Shown here in pieces: positions 8,615 to 17,458 of a stretch of DNA of 64,000 bases. The translations under genes were made by a program, and so were the position numbers. Source of the stretch: Bradyrhizobium liaoningense (GTDB taxonomy: Bacteria; Pseudomonadota; Alphaproteobacteria; Rhizobiales; Xanthobacteraceae). Within the stretch, counting starts at the first letter, position 1. Every line of letters begins with the position of its first letter. A model generated the notes under the pieces. That model saw only the letters and a list, made by a program, of their open reading frames with translations. It had not been told where the DNA came from and ran no database searches. The stretch covers positions 62,001 through 126,000 of the forward strand of contig NZ_JAFCJM010000003.1 in the NCBI RefSeq assembly GCF_018130955.1, read 5' to 3'.

Positions 8615-8820
8615 GTTGACCTCTCCCCAAGCGAGGAGAGGTCGATTTGCGCCTCGCGATGCGGAGCATCGTCGAGAGCAAATCGGGTGAGGGGGTGCTG
8701 CACCAATTGAGACCGTAACCCCTCACCCGGCGCCAAAGCCGATGCCAGGCATCGGCCTCTACTAAGAACGGCGGCCGGAGGCCGCCTATGCCGACCTCTC
8801 CCAAAGGAGAGGTGAAGCCC
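8615..8820. repeat. composite palindromic repeat in the ADH-usp intergenic region
   Basis: The 424-base gap 8571-8994 has no gene. It contains two small hairpins of the type CCTCTCC...GGAGAGG (8620-8641 and 8795-8812) flanking a segment with CCTCACCCG/GGGTGAGGG pairs. This is typical of dispersed intergenic repeats. The remainder of the gap carries two FNR-type boxes and the universal stress gene's ribosome binding site. Confidence 0.55.
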
Positions 8821-8880
8821 CGATGCCGCACTCGCTCAACCTCGTTTCGTTGCACTCTAGGACGGAACCAAGGCCGGGCC

Positions 8881-8894
8881 TTGACGTCAATCAA
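8881..8894. promoter_or_regulatory. FNR/FixK-type box, distal copy
   Basis: TTGACGTCAATCAA fits TTGA-N6-TCAA. It lies 51 bases upstream of a second box, both ahead of the universal stress protein gene. Confidence 0.55.
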
Positions 8895-8931
8895 GGCCTG
8901 TCCCGGGCGTGGGTTCCCAAGCCCTTTCGCC

Positions 8932-8945
8932 TTGACGAGGATCAA
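8932..8945. promoter_or_regulatory. FNR/FixK-type box, proximal copy
   Basis: TTGACGAGGATCAA fits TTGA-N6-TCAA and is centred about 56 bases before the ATG at 8995. This leaves room for a class II activator promoter with a very short leader. Confidence 0.65.
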
Positions 8946-8994
8946 TGGCGCGGGCGGGAGGCGGCCTATTTTCGGCGGCCTAAGGAGAATCCCG

Positions 8995-9837
8995 ATGCCC
9001 ATCAAGAACGTCCTTCTGCCGCTTCTGGGCGAGCCGAGCGAACAGGCCTCGGCCGCGATCGAGAAATGCGTGGCTGCGGCTGCCGATTGGGGGGCGAAGA
9101 TCACCGCGCTTGCCGTGGCCGAGGACATCTGGGTACGGCCGAAGGTGGTGATCTCGAGCGATGTCGAAAACGCCGAGGAGGCGCACGCCAGGCGGAGCGT
9201 CACCGATGTCAACGCGCTTTTGGCGACGTTCAAGGAAGCCACGTCGCGCGTGACCGTTCGTGCGGAAACGCGATTGCACAAATTCGCTCCTGAGCTGATT
9301 GCGCCAAGCGTGGCGGAGTTTGCCCGGTTCGGCGATCTCACGCTGCTCCCCGTCAAGTCCCACGACAGCCGGTCTGAAAAGATCATCGAGGCGCTGCTGT
9401 TCGAGTCCGGCCGGCCGTTGTTGCTGTGTCCCGAAGATCGGGCGGCCGAACTCCGGCCGGAGCTCGAAAACGTGATAATCGCCTGGGATCATTCCGCCCG
9501 CGCGGCCCGTGCCGTCGGCGACGCCATGCCGATCCTGCAGGCGGCCAATTCGGTCCGGGTGGTGACGGTGACCGATGAGACGACCGAGGCCATCATGCAA
9601 TCGGGCGCCAGTCTCGTCGATCATCTCAGAGAGCACGGCGTCTACGCCGCCTTCGAGACGACGCCGGTCAAGGGCAGCTCGATCGGCAAGGTGCTCGGAA
9701 TCTGGGCGCGCGCCCACGCCATCGATGCCATCATCATGGGCGCCTACCATCATTCCCGTTTGAACGAAATCGTCTGGGGCGGCGTGACCAAGACTGTCAT
9801 GGGCGCGCCACCGTGCTGGGTTATGATGTCGTACTAG
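8995..9837 (+). CDS. universal stress protein (tandem UspA domains)
   Basis: Cytoplasmic UspA-family protein of 280 residues with an N-terminal Usp domain (MPIKNVLLPLLG) and a second one from about residue 155. The second ends in the nucleotide-binding pattern GAYHHSRLNEIVWGGVTKTV. The start at 8995 has a strong AAGGAG 7 bases upstream; longer in-frame starts lie inside the repeat and regulatory zone. Two FNR-type boxes precede it, which is the classic arrangement for oxygen-limitation-induced Usp genes. The Pat-like gene follows on the same strand after 197 bases. Confidence 0.9.
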   Translation: MPIKNVLLPLLGEPSEQASAAIEKCVAAAADWGAKITALAVAEDIWVRPKVVISSDVENAEEAHARRSVTDVNALLATFKEATSRVTVRAETRLHKFAPELIAPSVAEFARFGDLTLLPVKSHDSRSEKIIEALLFESGRPLLLCPEDRAAELRPELENVIIAWDHSARAARAVGDAMPILQAANSVRVVTVTDETTEAIMQSGASLVDHLREHGVYAAFETTPVKGSSIGKVLGIWARAHAIDAIIMGAYHHSRLNEIVWGGVTKTVMGAPPCWVMMSY

Positions 9838-10034
9838 ATCCGGAAGAGAAGAGTGTGCAGCGGTCTTCGCTCGCGACACGCGCGGGACGCGGTTGCGTGG
9901 AGATCATGCTCAAGCAAGGAAAATAAGGCGCGATGACGATTCAACTTCGACTCATCGAGCCGTAGGCAATTCCGCCACATATCCGCGCCAGGTTTCCCAC
10001 GATCGGGCCTGCCGCCCGAGTGCATCGTTGAATC

Positions 10035-12728
10035 ATGTCGACCTATCGTCTGAAGAATCTGCTGTCGCCCCGTTCGGTCGCGCTCGTCGGAGCGAGCCCG
10101 CGGCCCGTCTCCGTCGGCCGCGCGGTGCTGGAGAACATTCGCAAGGCGAATTTCACGGGTGAGTTCGGCCTGGTCAATCCGCGCTATGCCGAGATCGCCG
10201 GCATGCAAGCGGTGACCAGCCTCGAGAAGCTACCCTTCGTCCCCGAGCTCGTCGCCATTACGGCGCCTGCCAAGGAAATTCCAGGGATCATCGAACAGGC
10301 CGGCCGGCGCGGCACGGCCGGTGCGCTGATCGTGACAGCGGGCCTTGGCCACGGTCCCGGCTCGCTGGAGGAGGCCTCGCTTCAGGCCGCCCGGCGCTAC
10401 GGCATGCGCCTGATCGGCCCCAACTGCCTGGGCATCATGATGCCGGGTGTGAGCCTGAACGCCAGCTTCTCGGCGCACATGCCCGGTGCCGGCAACCTCG
10501 CGCTCATCTCGCAGTCCGGCGCAATCGCCGCCGGCATGGTGGATTGGGCCGCGCAGCGCGGCGTCGGCTTCTCCGGAATCGTATCGATCGGCGATCAGGC
10601 CGACGTCGATATCGCCGATCTTCTGGATTACTTCGCAACCGACCACAAGACGCGCGCGATCCTGCTCTACATCGAGTCCATCAAGAACGCGCGCAAGTTC
10701 ATGTCGGCGGCGCGCGCCGCAGCGCGGGTGAAGCCCGTCGTGGTGGTGAAATCCGGCCGCATGGCGCAGGGCGCGCGGGCGGCCGCCACCCACACCGGCG
10801 CGCTCGCTGGAGCCGACGCCGTCTATGACGCCGCCTTCCGCCGCGCCGGCATTTTGCGCGTGTCCGATCTGCGCGAGCTGTTCGACTGTGCGGAGACGCT
10901 CGGCCGCGTCGAATCGCCGGGCGGCAAGCGACTCGCGATCCTGACCAATGGCGGCGGCATCGGCGTGCTGGCCGTCGATCGGCTGGTCGAACTCGGCGGA
11001 ATTCCCGCACCCATGACGCCGGATACGCGGCAAAAGCTCGACACCGTGTTGCCGCCGACCTGGTCGGGCTCAAATCCCGTGGACATTGTGGGCGACGCCG
11101 ATGCCGCGCGCTATGCGCGCGCGCTGGAGGTGCTGCTGGCCGATCCCGGGAACGATGCGATCCTCGTTCTCAACGTGCAGACCGCGATCGCCTCCGCCGC
11201 CGACATCGCCGAGACGGTGACCGGGCTCGTCAAGACCTATCGCGAAGAGCGTCGCCGCTGGGCAAAGCCCGTGCTGGCGGCTTGGGTCGGTGCCGATCAG
11301 AAAATCGTCGAGACGTTGAGCGGTGCCGGGATTCCCAACTATCCGACCGAGGACGATGCGGTGCGCGGCTTCATGCATCTGGTGCAGCACCGCGAGGTGG
11401 TCGAGGAGCTCTCGCAGGTTCCGCCGGCCATGCCCGACGCCTTTGCGCCCGATATCGAGAGCGCGAGGTCGATCGTATCAGCGGCGATGGCCGACGGCCG
11501 CAAATGGCTCGAACCGGTCGAGATCAAGCGCCTGCTCGAGGCCTACGACATCGCGATGGTGCCGACCTATGCGGCCGCCGACATCGAGCAGGCGGTGACC
11601 TATGCCAAGGAGATCTTCGCGCAGGGCGCGACCGTCGTGCTCAAGATCCTGTCGCGCGACATCGTGCACAAATCCGATGTCGGCGGCGTCGTTCTCAATC
11701 TGACCACGCCCGAGGCCGTACGCACGGCGGCAGCCGATATTCTTGCCCGCGCCAGGAAGCTGCGGCCCGAAGCCCGCATTTCCGGCGTCATCGTGCAGGC
11801 GATGATCGTGAAGGCGAAAGCGCGCGAGTTGATCCTGGGTCTGGCCGACGATCCGACCTTCGGTACGGTCGTGGTGTTCGGGCGTGGCGGCACGGCGGTC
11901 GAGATCATCAACGACAAGGCGCTCGCGCTGCCGCCGCTCGATCTGCAGCTCGCCCGTGACCTGATCGAACGGACCCGCGTCTCGCGGCTGTTACGTGCCT
12001 ATCGCGATGTGCCCGCCGTCAAGCAGGATGCGGTCGCCATGGTGCTGGTCAAGCTGGCGCAGATGGCGGCCGACATTCCCGAGATCCGCGAGCTCGACAT
12101 CAATCCGCTGCTGGCTGACGAAACCGGCGTCACCGCCGTCGACGCTCGAATTGCGGTCGGAACGACGCCGCGCAAATTTGCGGGATCCGGCCCCGCCAAT
12201 TTTGCCGTCCGCGCCTATCCGTCGCGGTGGGAGCGCCACCTGGAGCTGAAGGACGGCTGGCGCATCTTCGTGCGGCCGATGCGGCCTGAGGACGAGCCGA
12301 CCATTCACACCTTCCTCAAGCACGTCACGCCCCACGATCTGCGCCTGCGCTTCTTCGCGCCGATGAAGGAGTTCACCCACGAGTTCATCGCCCGCCTGAC
12401 CCAGCTCGACTACGCCCGCGCAATGGCGTTCATCGCCTTCGAGGAGGCGACCGGGGAGATGGTTGGCGTGGTCCGGATCCATTCGGACTCGATCTACGAG
12501 ACCGGTGAATACGCCATCCTGTTGCGCTCCGACCTGAAGGGCAGGGGACTTGGATGGGCCCTGATGCAGCTCATCATCGACTATGCGCGGTCGGAGGGAC
12601 TGAAGACCATTTCCGGCGATGTTCTCAAGGAGAACACGGTCATGCTCGAGATGTGCCGCCAGCTCGGCTTCCAGGTGAAGCCGGATCCGGCCGAGCCTGA
12701 CATCTGCGACGTGCGGCTGAAGCTGTAG
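10035..12728 (+). CDS. Pat-type acyl-CoA synthetase (NDP-forming)/GNAT acetyltransferase fusion
   Basis: Protein of 897 residues. It has a CoA-binding and succinyl-CoA-ligase-like region (about 1-450), an ATP-grasp region (about 480-700) and a C-terminal GNAT domain (about 735-897, ending DVLKENTVMLEMCRQLGFQV). The same order is found in Salmonella Pat, which acetylates and inactivates acyl-CoA synthetases. The putative phosphohistidine motif HTGALAG is present (His253), so the synthetase half may be active. It follows the universal stress gene and may control carbon flux in the same physiological state. No FNR box was seen in its own upstream gap (9838-10034), which otherwise holds nothing recognisable. 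Confidence 0.88.
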   Translation: MSTYRLKNLLSPRSVALVGASPRPVSVGRAVLENIRKANFTGEFGLVNPRYAEIAGMQAVTSLEKLPFVPELVAITAPAKEIPGIIEQAGRRGTAGALIVTAGLGHGPGSLEEASLQAARRYGMRLIGPNCLGIMMPGVSLNASFSAHMPGAGNLALISQSGAIAAGMVDWAAQRGVGFSGIVSIGDQADVDIADLLDYFATDHKTRAILLYIESIKNARKFMSAARAAARVKPVVVVKSGRMAQGARAAATHTGALAGADAVYDAAFRRAGILRVSDLRELFDCAETLGRVESPGGKRLAILTNGGGIGVLAVDRLVELGGIPAPMTPDTRQKLDTVLPPTWSGSNPVDIVGDADAARYARALEVLLADPGNDAILVLNVQTAIASAADIAETVTGLVKTYREERRRWAKPVLAAWVGADQKIVETLSGAGIPNYPTEDDAVRGFMHLVQHREVVEELSQVPPAMPDAFAPDIESARSIVSAAMADGRKWLEPVEIKRLLEAYDIAMVPTYAAADIEQAVTYAKEIFAQGATVVLKILSRDIVHKSDVGGVVLNLTTPEAVRTAAADILARARKLRPEARISGVIVQAMIVKAKARELILGLADDPTFGTVVVFGRGGTAVEIINDKALALPPLDLQLARDLIERTRVSRLLRAYRDVPAVKQDAVAMVLVKLAQMAADIPEIRELDINPLLADETGVTAVDARIAVGTTPRKFAGSGPANFAVRAYPSRWERHLELKDGWRIFVRPMRPEDEPTIHTFLKHVTPHDLRLRFFAPMKEFTHEFIARLTQLDYARAMAFIAFEEATGEMVGVVRIHSDSIYETGEYAILLRSDLKGRGLGWALMQLIIDYARSEGLKTISGDVLKENTVMLEMCRQLGFQVKPDPAEPDICDVRLKL

Positions 12729-12774
12729 GGCGACGGCGGTTGGCTCAATTGTCCGCATGTCCGCACCACAAACT

Positions 12775-12860
12775 CGTCATGCCCGGGCTTGTCCCGAGCA
12801 TCCACGTTCTTTGAGCCGCGAGAAAAGTCGTGGATGGCCGGGACAAGCCCGGCCATGACG
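12775..12860. repeat. large palindromic intergenic repeat
   Basis: An 86-base near-perfect inverted repeat, CGTCATGCCCGGGCTTG...CAAGCCCGGCCATGACG, with inner arms ATCCACG/CGTGGAT. This looks like a dispersed element of the genus. It could fold into a stable hairpin behind the Pat-like gene. The rest of the gap 12729-13019 shows no gene. Confidence 0.7.
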
Positions 12861-13019
12861 GTGTGGGAACGCGACTTCCGCAATGATGGCACTATACCCC
12901 CGATTTGCCCGACGCGTCAAGCGAATTTCGTAAAAATCGAAGATTGCGCCGGGCCACGGCCCGGCTACTTTGCATGGGGTTGTTTTCGAGGTTTTTGTCT
13001 GACGGCCGCGCCCTGCGGG

Positions 13020-13502
13020 TTATTTGGGCTCCGCAGCCGCCGCCTGCGGCCCGGCCGCCGGCTTCCTCAGGCTCTTGATGATGATCGTGATCAGGGGCAC
13101 CAGGAACGGCACCAGTCCGTTGAGCGGATGATGCAGGGTGCCGACGAACTGCGCCTGCATGGCGCGGGCCTCGATCTGCAAGGCTTCGATCGAGGCGCCA
13201 TGGATCTCGTTGGCAAGCTCGAGCTCGCGTCCCGAGGGCGAGCGCGCCGAGATCGCGAACAGCAGCCCCGCGATGGCAAAATTGATGACGCCCAGGATCG
13301 CCGCAGCCAGAATGGCGCTCCATACCTGGACGAGAGCGAAATAGGCCGCCAGCTCCAGCATCAGCAGGCCGAAGGCGGCGATCAGTGCGGCAAACGCACG
13401 CAGTCCGAAGCCAACCAGCAGATGGCGCAGCCGGATGTCGGCAATGATCTTCTCGGTTCGCCAGAGCACGCGTAGCTGCTTGACGACATTCTCCGTATTC
13501 AC
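13020..13502 (-). CDS. holin-superfamily-like membrane protein
   Basis: Protein of 160 residues with two adjacent hydrophobic segments (about 31-60 and 63-85) and a third near residues 128-142, matching proteins annotated as phage-holin-family or putative actinobacterial Holin-X. No phage genes are nearby, so a bacterial membrane-stress role is more likely. It begins with GTG at 13502, directly after the stop of the preceding gene, with GAGGAGG upstream. It forms a two-gene operon with the DUF883-like gene. The function is unknown. Confidence 0.7.
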   Translation of the reverse strand: MNTENVVKQLRVLWRTEKIIADIRLRHLLVGFGLRAFAALIAAFGLLMLELAAYFALVQVWSAILAAAILGVINFAIAGLLFAISARSPSGRELELANEIHGASIEALQIEARAMQAQFVGTLHHPLNGLVPFLVPLITIIIKSLRKPAAGPQAAAAEPK

Positions 13503-13778
13503 CTAGTGCCTCCTCAGCATGAATCCGACGACAACGCCGAGCGCGAAGGCCGAGGCAAGTGATGCGATCGGGCGTTCGGCAACCAGCCCCTGGAGCTGCT
13601 CCTGCTCCTCCTGCACGGTCTCGCCGAGCTCGGCGAGCGCGGCCTTGATCTGCTCGGCCAGCGCGTCGGCGCGCTCCTTCGAGCCCTCCAGCATCTCTTC
13701 GCCGGCCGTGTTCATCAGGCTGGAGAGGTCGATCTTCAGCGCCTTCAGCTCGTCACTGATCCTGCCGGTGTCGAACAT
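13503..13778 (-). CDS. DUF883/ElaB-YqjD-like membrane-anchored protein
   Basis: Small protein of 91 residues. A charged helical, probably coiled-coil region (about 15-65) is followed by a glycine-rich transmembrane segment and a short basic tail, FALGVVVGFMLRRH. This is the layout of ElaB/YqjD-type proteins, which tether ribosomes or respond to stress in other bacteria. An FNR-type box at 13832-13845 is centred 60 bases before its start codon. It is the first gene of the pair with the holin-like protein. Confidence 0.75.
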   Translation of the reverse strand: MFDTGRISDELKALKIDLSSLMNTAGEEMLEGSKERADALAEQIKAALAELGETVQEEQEQLQGLVAERPIASLASAFALGVVVGFMLRRH

Positions 13779-13831
13779 GGAGTTTCTCCTGTTTGGGCCG
13801 GGAAAGCTTAGGAGGCGACGAGGCTTTTTGA

Positions 13832-13845
13832 TTGATTTGCATCAA
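13832..13845. promoter_or_regulatory. FNR/FixK-type box
   Basis: TTGATTTGCATCAA is a perfect TTGA-N6-TCAA palindrome in a divergent promoter region, positioned for the DUF883-like gene on the minus strand. Confidence 0.75.
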
Positions 13846-13869
13846 CAGCGTGCGAGGCGACCCTTCGGT

Positions 13870-13883
13870 TTGAGGCAGGTCAA
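13870..13883. promoter_or_regulatory. FNR/FixK-type box
   Basis: TTGAGGCAGGTCAA fits TTGA-N6-TCAA. It is centred about 76 bases before the GTG of the lipid-transport permease gene, on the plus-strand side of the divergent region. Confidence 0.65.
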
Positions 13884-13952
13884 TCCGGCTGCCATCGGCG
13901 TGCCTAGAAGCGGTGAGAGGCTTGGGACAGTCGTCCCGAAGAGGAGCTGTCT

Positions 13953-15089
13953 GTGAACTCCGAACCCCTGTTGGCGGCCACGCCCTCCGGCGACGTGCTC
14001 GAACTGCGCCCGGCCGGCTCGTGGATCGCTTCGAATGTCGCAAAGCTCGAAGCGCTTTCCCAATCGGTCAAGGCCGAAATCGACCGATCGAAGAGCGTGA
14101 AGCTCGACATGGCCGCAGTGAGCGAGCTCGACACGCTCGGCGCCTGGCTCTTGGAGAAGTTGTCCCGGCGCGTGAGCTCGAACGGTGCGCCGGCCGATAT
14201 CGTCGGCGTCGCCGACAATTACAGCGGCCTCATGGACGAGGTCCGCCAGGTCAATCGCCACACTCCGCAAGCTGCACCTGCGCCCAATCCGCTTCTCTTC
14301 CGGCTCGGCGAACTCGGCAAGGCGACGGTCGGGGCGCGCGAGGATGTCGCGGTGTTCCTGCAAATGCTGGGCTCGCTGTTCACGGCGCTGATCGGCGTTG
14401 TCAGGCATCCGCGTTCGCTGCGGCTGACATCGCTGGTCTATCAGCTCTACCGGATCGGCTGGCAGGCCATTCCGATCATTGTGCTCATCACCTTCCTGAT
14501 CGGCGCCATCATCGCGCAGCAGGGTTTCTTCCACTTTCGCAGGTTCGGCGCGGAGTCCTACACGGTCGACATGGTCGGCATCCTTATCCTGCGCGAACTC
14601 GGCGTGCTGATCGTCGCCATCATGGTGGCGGGACGGTCGGGCAGCGCCTACACGGCCGAGCTCGGTTCAATGAAGATGCGCGAGGAGATCGATGCGCTTT
14701 CGACCATGGGCCTCAACCCGGTCGACGTGCTGATCCTGCCGCGCGTCGCCGCGCTCGTCATCGCGCTGCCGATCCTGACCTTCATCGGATCGATCGCCGC
14801 GCTCTATGGCGGCGGGCTGGTGGCGCAGTTCTACGGCGACATGGGGCCGGCGATCTATCTGGCGCGGCTGCACGAGGCGATTTCGGTCACCCATTTCCAG
14901 GTCGGCATCCTCAAGGCGCCGTTCATGGCGCTGGTGATCGGGATCGTCGCCTGCAGCGAAGGGTTGCGGGTCAAGGGCAGCGCGGAATCGCTCGGCAAGC
15001 AGACGACGACGTCGGTGGTGAAGTCGATCTTCCTCGTCATCGTGCTCGACGGCCTGTTCGCGATCTTCTTCGCCTCGATCGGAATGTGA
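13953..15089 (+). CDS. mlaE: MlaE-family lipid ABC transporter permease with N-terminal STAS-like domain
   Basis: Inner-membrane permease of 378 residues for an MCE-type lipid transporter. Residues 1-95 resemble a STAS domain. The MlaE core from about residue 110 has several hydrophobic helices and the typical stretches GAIIAQQGF and LRELGVLIVAIMVAGR. Fused STAS-MlaE proteins are usual in alphaproteobacteria. It starts with GTG at 13953, with GAGGAG 6 bases upstream. It begins an operon with the ATPase and MlaD genes and is preceded by an FNR-type box. Confidence 0.9.
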   Translation: MNSEPLLAATPSGDVLELRPAGSWIASNVAKLEALSQSVKAEIDRSKSVKLDMAAVSELDTLGAWLLEKLSRRVSSNGAPADIVGVADNYSGLMDEVRQVNRHTPQAAPAPNPLLFRLGELGKATVGAREDVAVFLQMLGSLFTALIGVVRHPRSLRLTSLVYQLYRIGWQAIPIIVLITFLIGAIIAQQGFFHFRRFGAESYTVDMVGILILRELGVLIVAIMVAGRSGSAYTAELGSMKMREEIDALSTMGLNPVDVLILPRVAALVIALPILTFIGSIAALYGGGLVAQFYGDMGPAIYLARLHEAISVTHFQVGILKAPFMALVIGIVACSEGLRVKGSAESLGKQTTTSVVKSIFLVIVLDGLFAIFFASIGM

Positions 15090-15091
15090 CG

Positions 15092-15871
15092 ATGGCGGAA
15101 GCATCTCCCGCATTCGCGATCCGCGTTCGCGACCTTGTCGTCGGCTTCGGCCGGCAGATCGTGATCGACCGCCTGTCGCTCGATGTCCGCAGAGGCGAAA
15201 TCCTCGGGCTGGTCGGTGCCTCCGGCGGCGGAAAATCGGTCCTGATGCGCACCATCATCGGCCTCATTCCGCGGCGGAGCGGCGACATCGAGGTGATGGG
15301 CCAGCCGATCGGTGGCACGCACGACCACGGCACGCAGAGTGCGGCGACGAAATGGGGCATCCTGTTTCAGCAGGGCGCGCTGTTCTCTTCGCTGACGGTG
15401 CGGCAGAACGTGCAGTTTCCGCTGCGCGAGAATCTCGTGCTGTCGCAGGAGCTGATGGACGAGATCGCGATCGCCAAGCTCGAAATGGTCGGCCTGCGCG
15501 CGCAGGACGGCGACAAATATCCGGCAGAGCTGTCCGGCGGCATGACCAAGCGCGTGGCGCTGGCCCGCGCGCTCGCGCTCGACCCGCCCATCCTGTTCCT
15601 GGACGAGCCGACCTCCGGCCTCGATCCGATCGCGGCCGGCGATTTCGACGCGTTGATCAAGACCTTGCAGAAGACGCTGGGGCTCACGGTGTTCATGGTC
15701 ACCCATGACCTCGCAAGCCTCACCACGGTCTGCGACCGCGTCGCCGCGCTCGCCGATGGCAAGATCGTCGCGATCGGACCGATGCGCGAGCTGCTTCAAT
15801 CCGAGCATCCCTGGGTGAGGGCCTATTTCCACGGCAAACGCTCCCAGATGCTGCAACCCCAGATGAGATGA
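15092..15871 (+). CDS. mlaF: MlaF-type ABC transporter ATPase
   Basis: ATPase of 259 residues driving the MCE lipid transporter. Walker A GASGGGKSV, signature LSGGMTKRVALARAL, Walker B ILFLDEPTSGLD and the H-loop THDL are all present. It starts 2 bases after the permease stop and ends 3 bases before the MlaD gene, so the three are translationally close. Confidence 0.93.
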   Translation: MAEASPAFAIRVRDLVVGFGRQIVIDRLSLDVRRGEILGLVGASGGGKSVLMRTIIGLIPRRSGDIEVMGQPIGGTHDHGTQSAATKWGILFQQGALFSSLTVRQNVQFPLRENLVLSQELMDEIAIAKLEMVGLRAQDGDKYPAELSGGMTKRVALARALALDPPILFLDEPTSGLDPIAAGDFDALIKTLQKTLGLTVFMVTHDLASLTTVCDRVAALADGKIVAIGPMRELLQSEHPWVRAYFHGKRSQMLQPQMR

Positions 15872-15874
15872 GAC

Positions 15875-16978
15875 ATGGAAACCCGCGCTCCCTATGTGTT
15901 GATCGGCGCCTTCGTGATGGCCGCGATCCTTGCGGTCTTCGGCTTCGTCTACTGGCTCAACAATGCCGGCGGCATTGGGCCGCGGACCAGCTACCGCGTT
16001 CAGTTCCAGGGACCGGTGCCCGGGCTTCTGGTCGGCGCCGGCGTGCTGTTCAACGGCATCCGGGTCGGCGAGGTCACCGAGCTTGGCCTTGCGCAGGACA
16101 ATCCGCGCTTCGTCAATGCGACGATCTCGGTGGCGTCAACGACGCCGGTGCGCACCGACACCAAGGTCGGCCTTGAATTTCAGGGCCTGACCGGCGTGCC
16201 CGTGGTGACGCTCGAGGGCGGCATGATCGTCGCGAAATCCGGCGAGATGCCGACCCTGATCGCCGAACCCGGCGCGGGCCAGAGCATGACGCAAGCCGCG
16301 CGCGACGCGCTGCGCCGGGTCGATTCGGTGCTGGAGGAGAACTCTGGCCCGTTGAAGGACACCATCGCCAATTTGAGGACGTTTTCCGACGGGCTGGCGC
16401 GCAACACCGGCAAGCTCGACAGCATCGTCGCGGGGCTCGAGAAGATGACCGGCGGCGGCACCCAGGCGCAGAAGATCACCTTCGATCTGCGTGCGCCCGA
16501 CAAGCTCGGACCGGCCGGCAAGACATTGTCCGAGCCGCTGGCGATCCCTGAGCCGACCGCGGTCGCGATGCTGCAGACGCAGCGCATGCTGTTCTCGCCG
16601 GTCAAGGACTATCCGGGCTTCGCCGAATTTCTGTGGGCTGACAGCATTCCAAAATTGTTGCAGGCGCGGCTGATCGACAGTTTTGAGAACTACGACATCG
16701 CGCACGCGCCGCTGCGCGCGACCGATGTCGGCCAGCCCGGCAATCAGTTGCTGATCGACATCCGCCGCTTCCGCATCGTGGCGGAGGGCGAGCCGCAGGC
16801 CGAGATCGCACTGTCGGCCCGGATCGTCGACAAGAGTGGCAAGGTGATCGCCTCGCGCCTGGTGGAGGCCAGCGAAAAGCTCGACAAGATCGAGCCGGCG
16901 GCGGCGGTTGCGGCGTTCAACGCGGCGTTCGGCCGGATCGCCAAGGAGCTGGTCGGCTGGACGGTGCAGTCGGCATAG
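15875..16978 (+). CDS. mlaD: MlaD (MCE) protein fused to ABC-transport auxiliary lipoprotein-like domain
   Basis: Protein of 367 residues. One N-terminal membrane anchor (about 7-29) is followed by an MCE domain (about 37-120: VPGLLVGAGVLFNGIRVGEV, LEFQGLTGVPVVTLEGG). A short helical linker leads to a C-terminal region (about 215-367) resembling the PqiC/ABC-type transport auxiliary component. That component is a separate outer-membrane lipoprotein in many bacteria; here it lacks a lipobox and is covalently attached. The fused protein may span more of the periplasm. Confidence 0.85.
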   Translation: METRAPYVLIGAFVMAAILAVFGFVYWLNNAGGIGPRTSYRVQFQGPVPGLLVGAGVLFNGIRVGEVTELGLAQDNPRFVNATISVASTTPVRTDTKVGLEFQGLTGVPVVTLEGGMIVAKSGEMPTLIAEPGAGQSMTQAARDALRRVDSVLEENSGPLKDTIANLRTFSDGLARNTGKLDSIVAGLEKMTGGGTQAQKITFDLRAPDKLGPAGKTLSEPLAIPEPTAVAMLQTQRMLFSPVKDYPGFAEFLWADSIPKLLQARLIDSFENYDIAHAPLRATDVGQPGNQLLIDIRRFRIVAEGEPQAEIALSARIVDKSGKVIASRLVEASEKLDKIEPAAAVAAFNAAFGRIAKELVGWTVQSA

Positions 16979-16987
16979 CCGCCGCCG

Positions 16988-17305
16988 TCATTCCAGGGTC
17001 TTGAGGTAGGACAGCAGGTCGTGGATCTGGTCCGGACTGAGCTCGAAGGCGGGCATGTCGGCGTGACCGGTTTGGATACCTTCGGCCAAGGCCTCGCCGA
17101 GGGTCTCGATCGGGTAGCGCTGATGCAGGGTCCGGAACGGCGGAGCGATCTGGAGCGGGCTTTGCGATTTCCGGTCGATGGCGTGGCAACCCGCGCAATT
17201 GGCGCGCGCATACGCCTTGCCGCGCTGCTCGGCCTTGGTCGCGGCCAGCGCTGGCGACATCAGGAGCAGCGCGACCAGGGTCTGGCGAAGGGCGGATTGC
17301 AGCAT
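16988..17305 (-). CDS. small periplasmic class I cytochrome c
   Basis: Protein of 105 residues with an N-terminal signal peptide (about 1-22) and one haem site CAGCH (Cys37, Cys40, His41). Met84 in HADMPAF is the likely sixth ligand. It is likely an electron carrier or a subunit for a respiratory enzyme. An FNR-type box at 17359-17372 is centred about 60 bases upstream of its start. It converges with the MlaD gene, with 9 bases between the stops. Confidence 0.85.
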   Translation of the reverse strand: MLQSALRQTLVALLLMSPALAATKAEQRGKAYARANCAGCHAIDRKSQSPLQIAPPFRTLHQRYPIETLGEALAEGIQTGHADMPAFELSPDQIHDLLSYLKTLE

Positions 17306-17358
17306 GCGGGGGTCTCATCGGCTTGCGCCGCAGAATAGGGTGGCGAGGTTGCCCAAAC

Positions 17359-17372
17359 TTGATCTGGGTCAA
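17359..17372. promoter_or_regulatory. FNR/FixK-type box in divergent promoter
   Basis: TTGATCTGGGTCAA lies between the cytochrome c gene (minus) and the FNR gene (plus), centred about 60 and 93 bases from their start codons. It could serve either gene; for the FNR gene this would be autoregulation. Confidence 0.7.
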
Positions 17373-17458
17373 GTGGCTTTGTGACAGCGCAGTAAAATGC
17401 CGCAGCGTGGTGGACGGCCAGGGGCGGACGTCAGCCCGACGCCTGTCTGGAGCTATGG

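Noticed and set aside
13020..13502. Holin-like protein considered as evidence of a prophage
   Set aside because: No endolysin, structural or integrase genes lie nearby, and the protein pairs with a DUF883-like stress protein.
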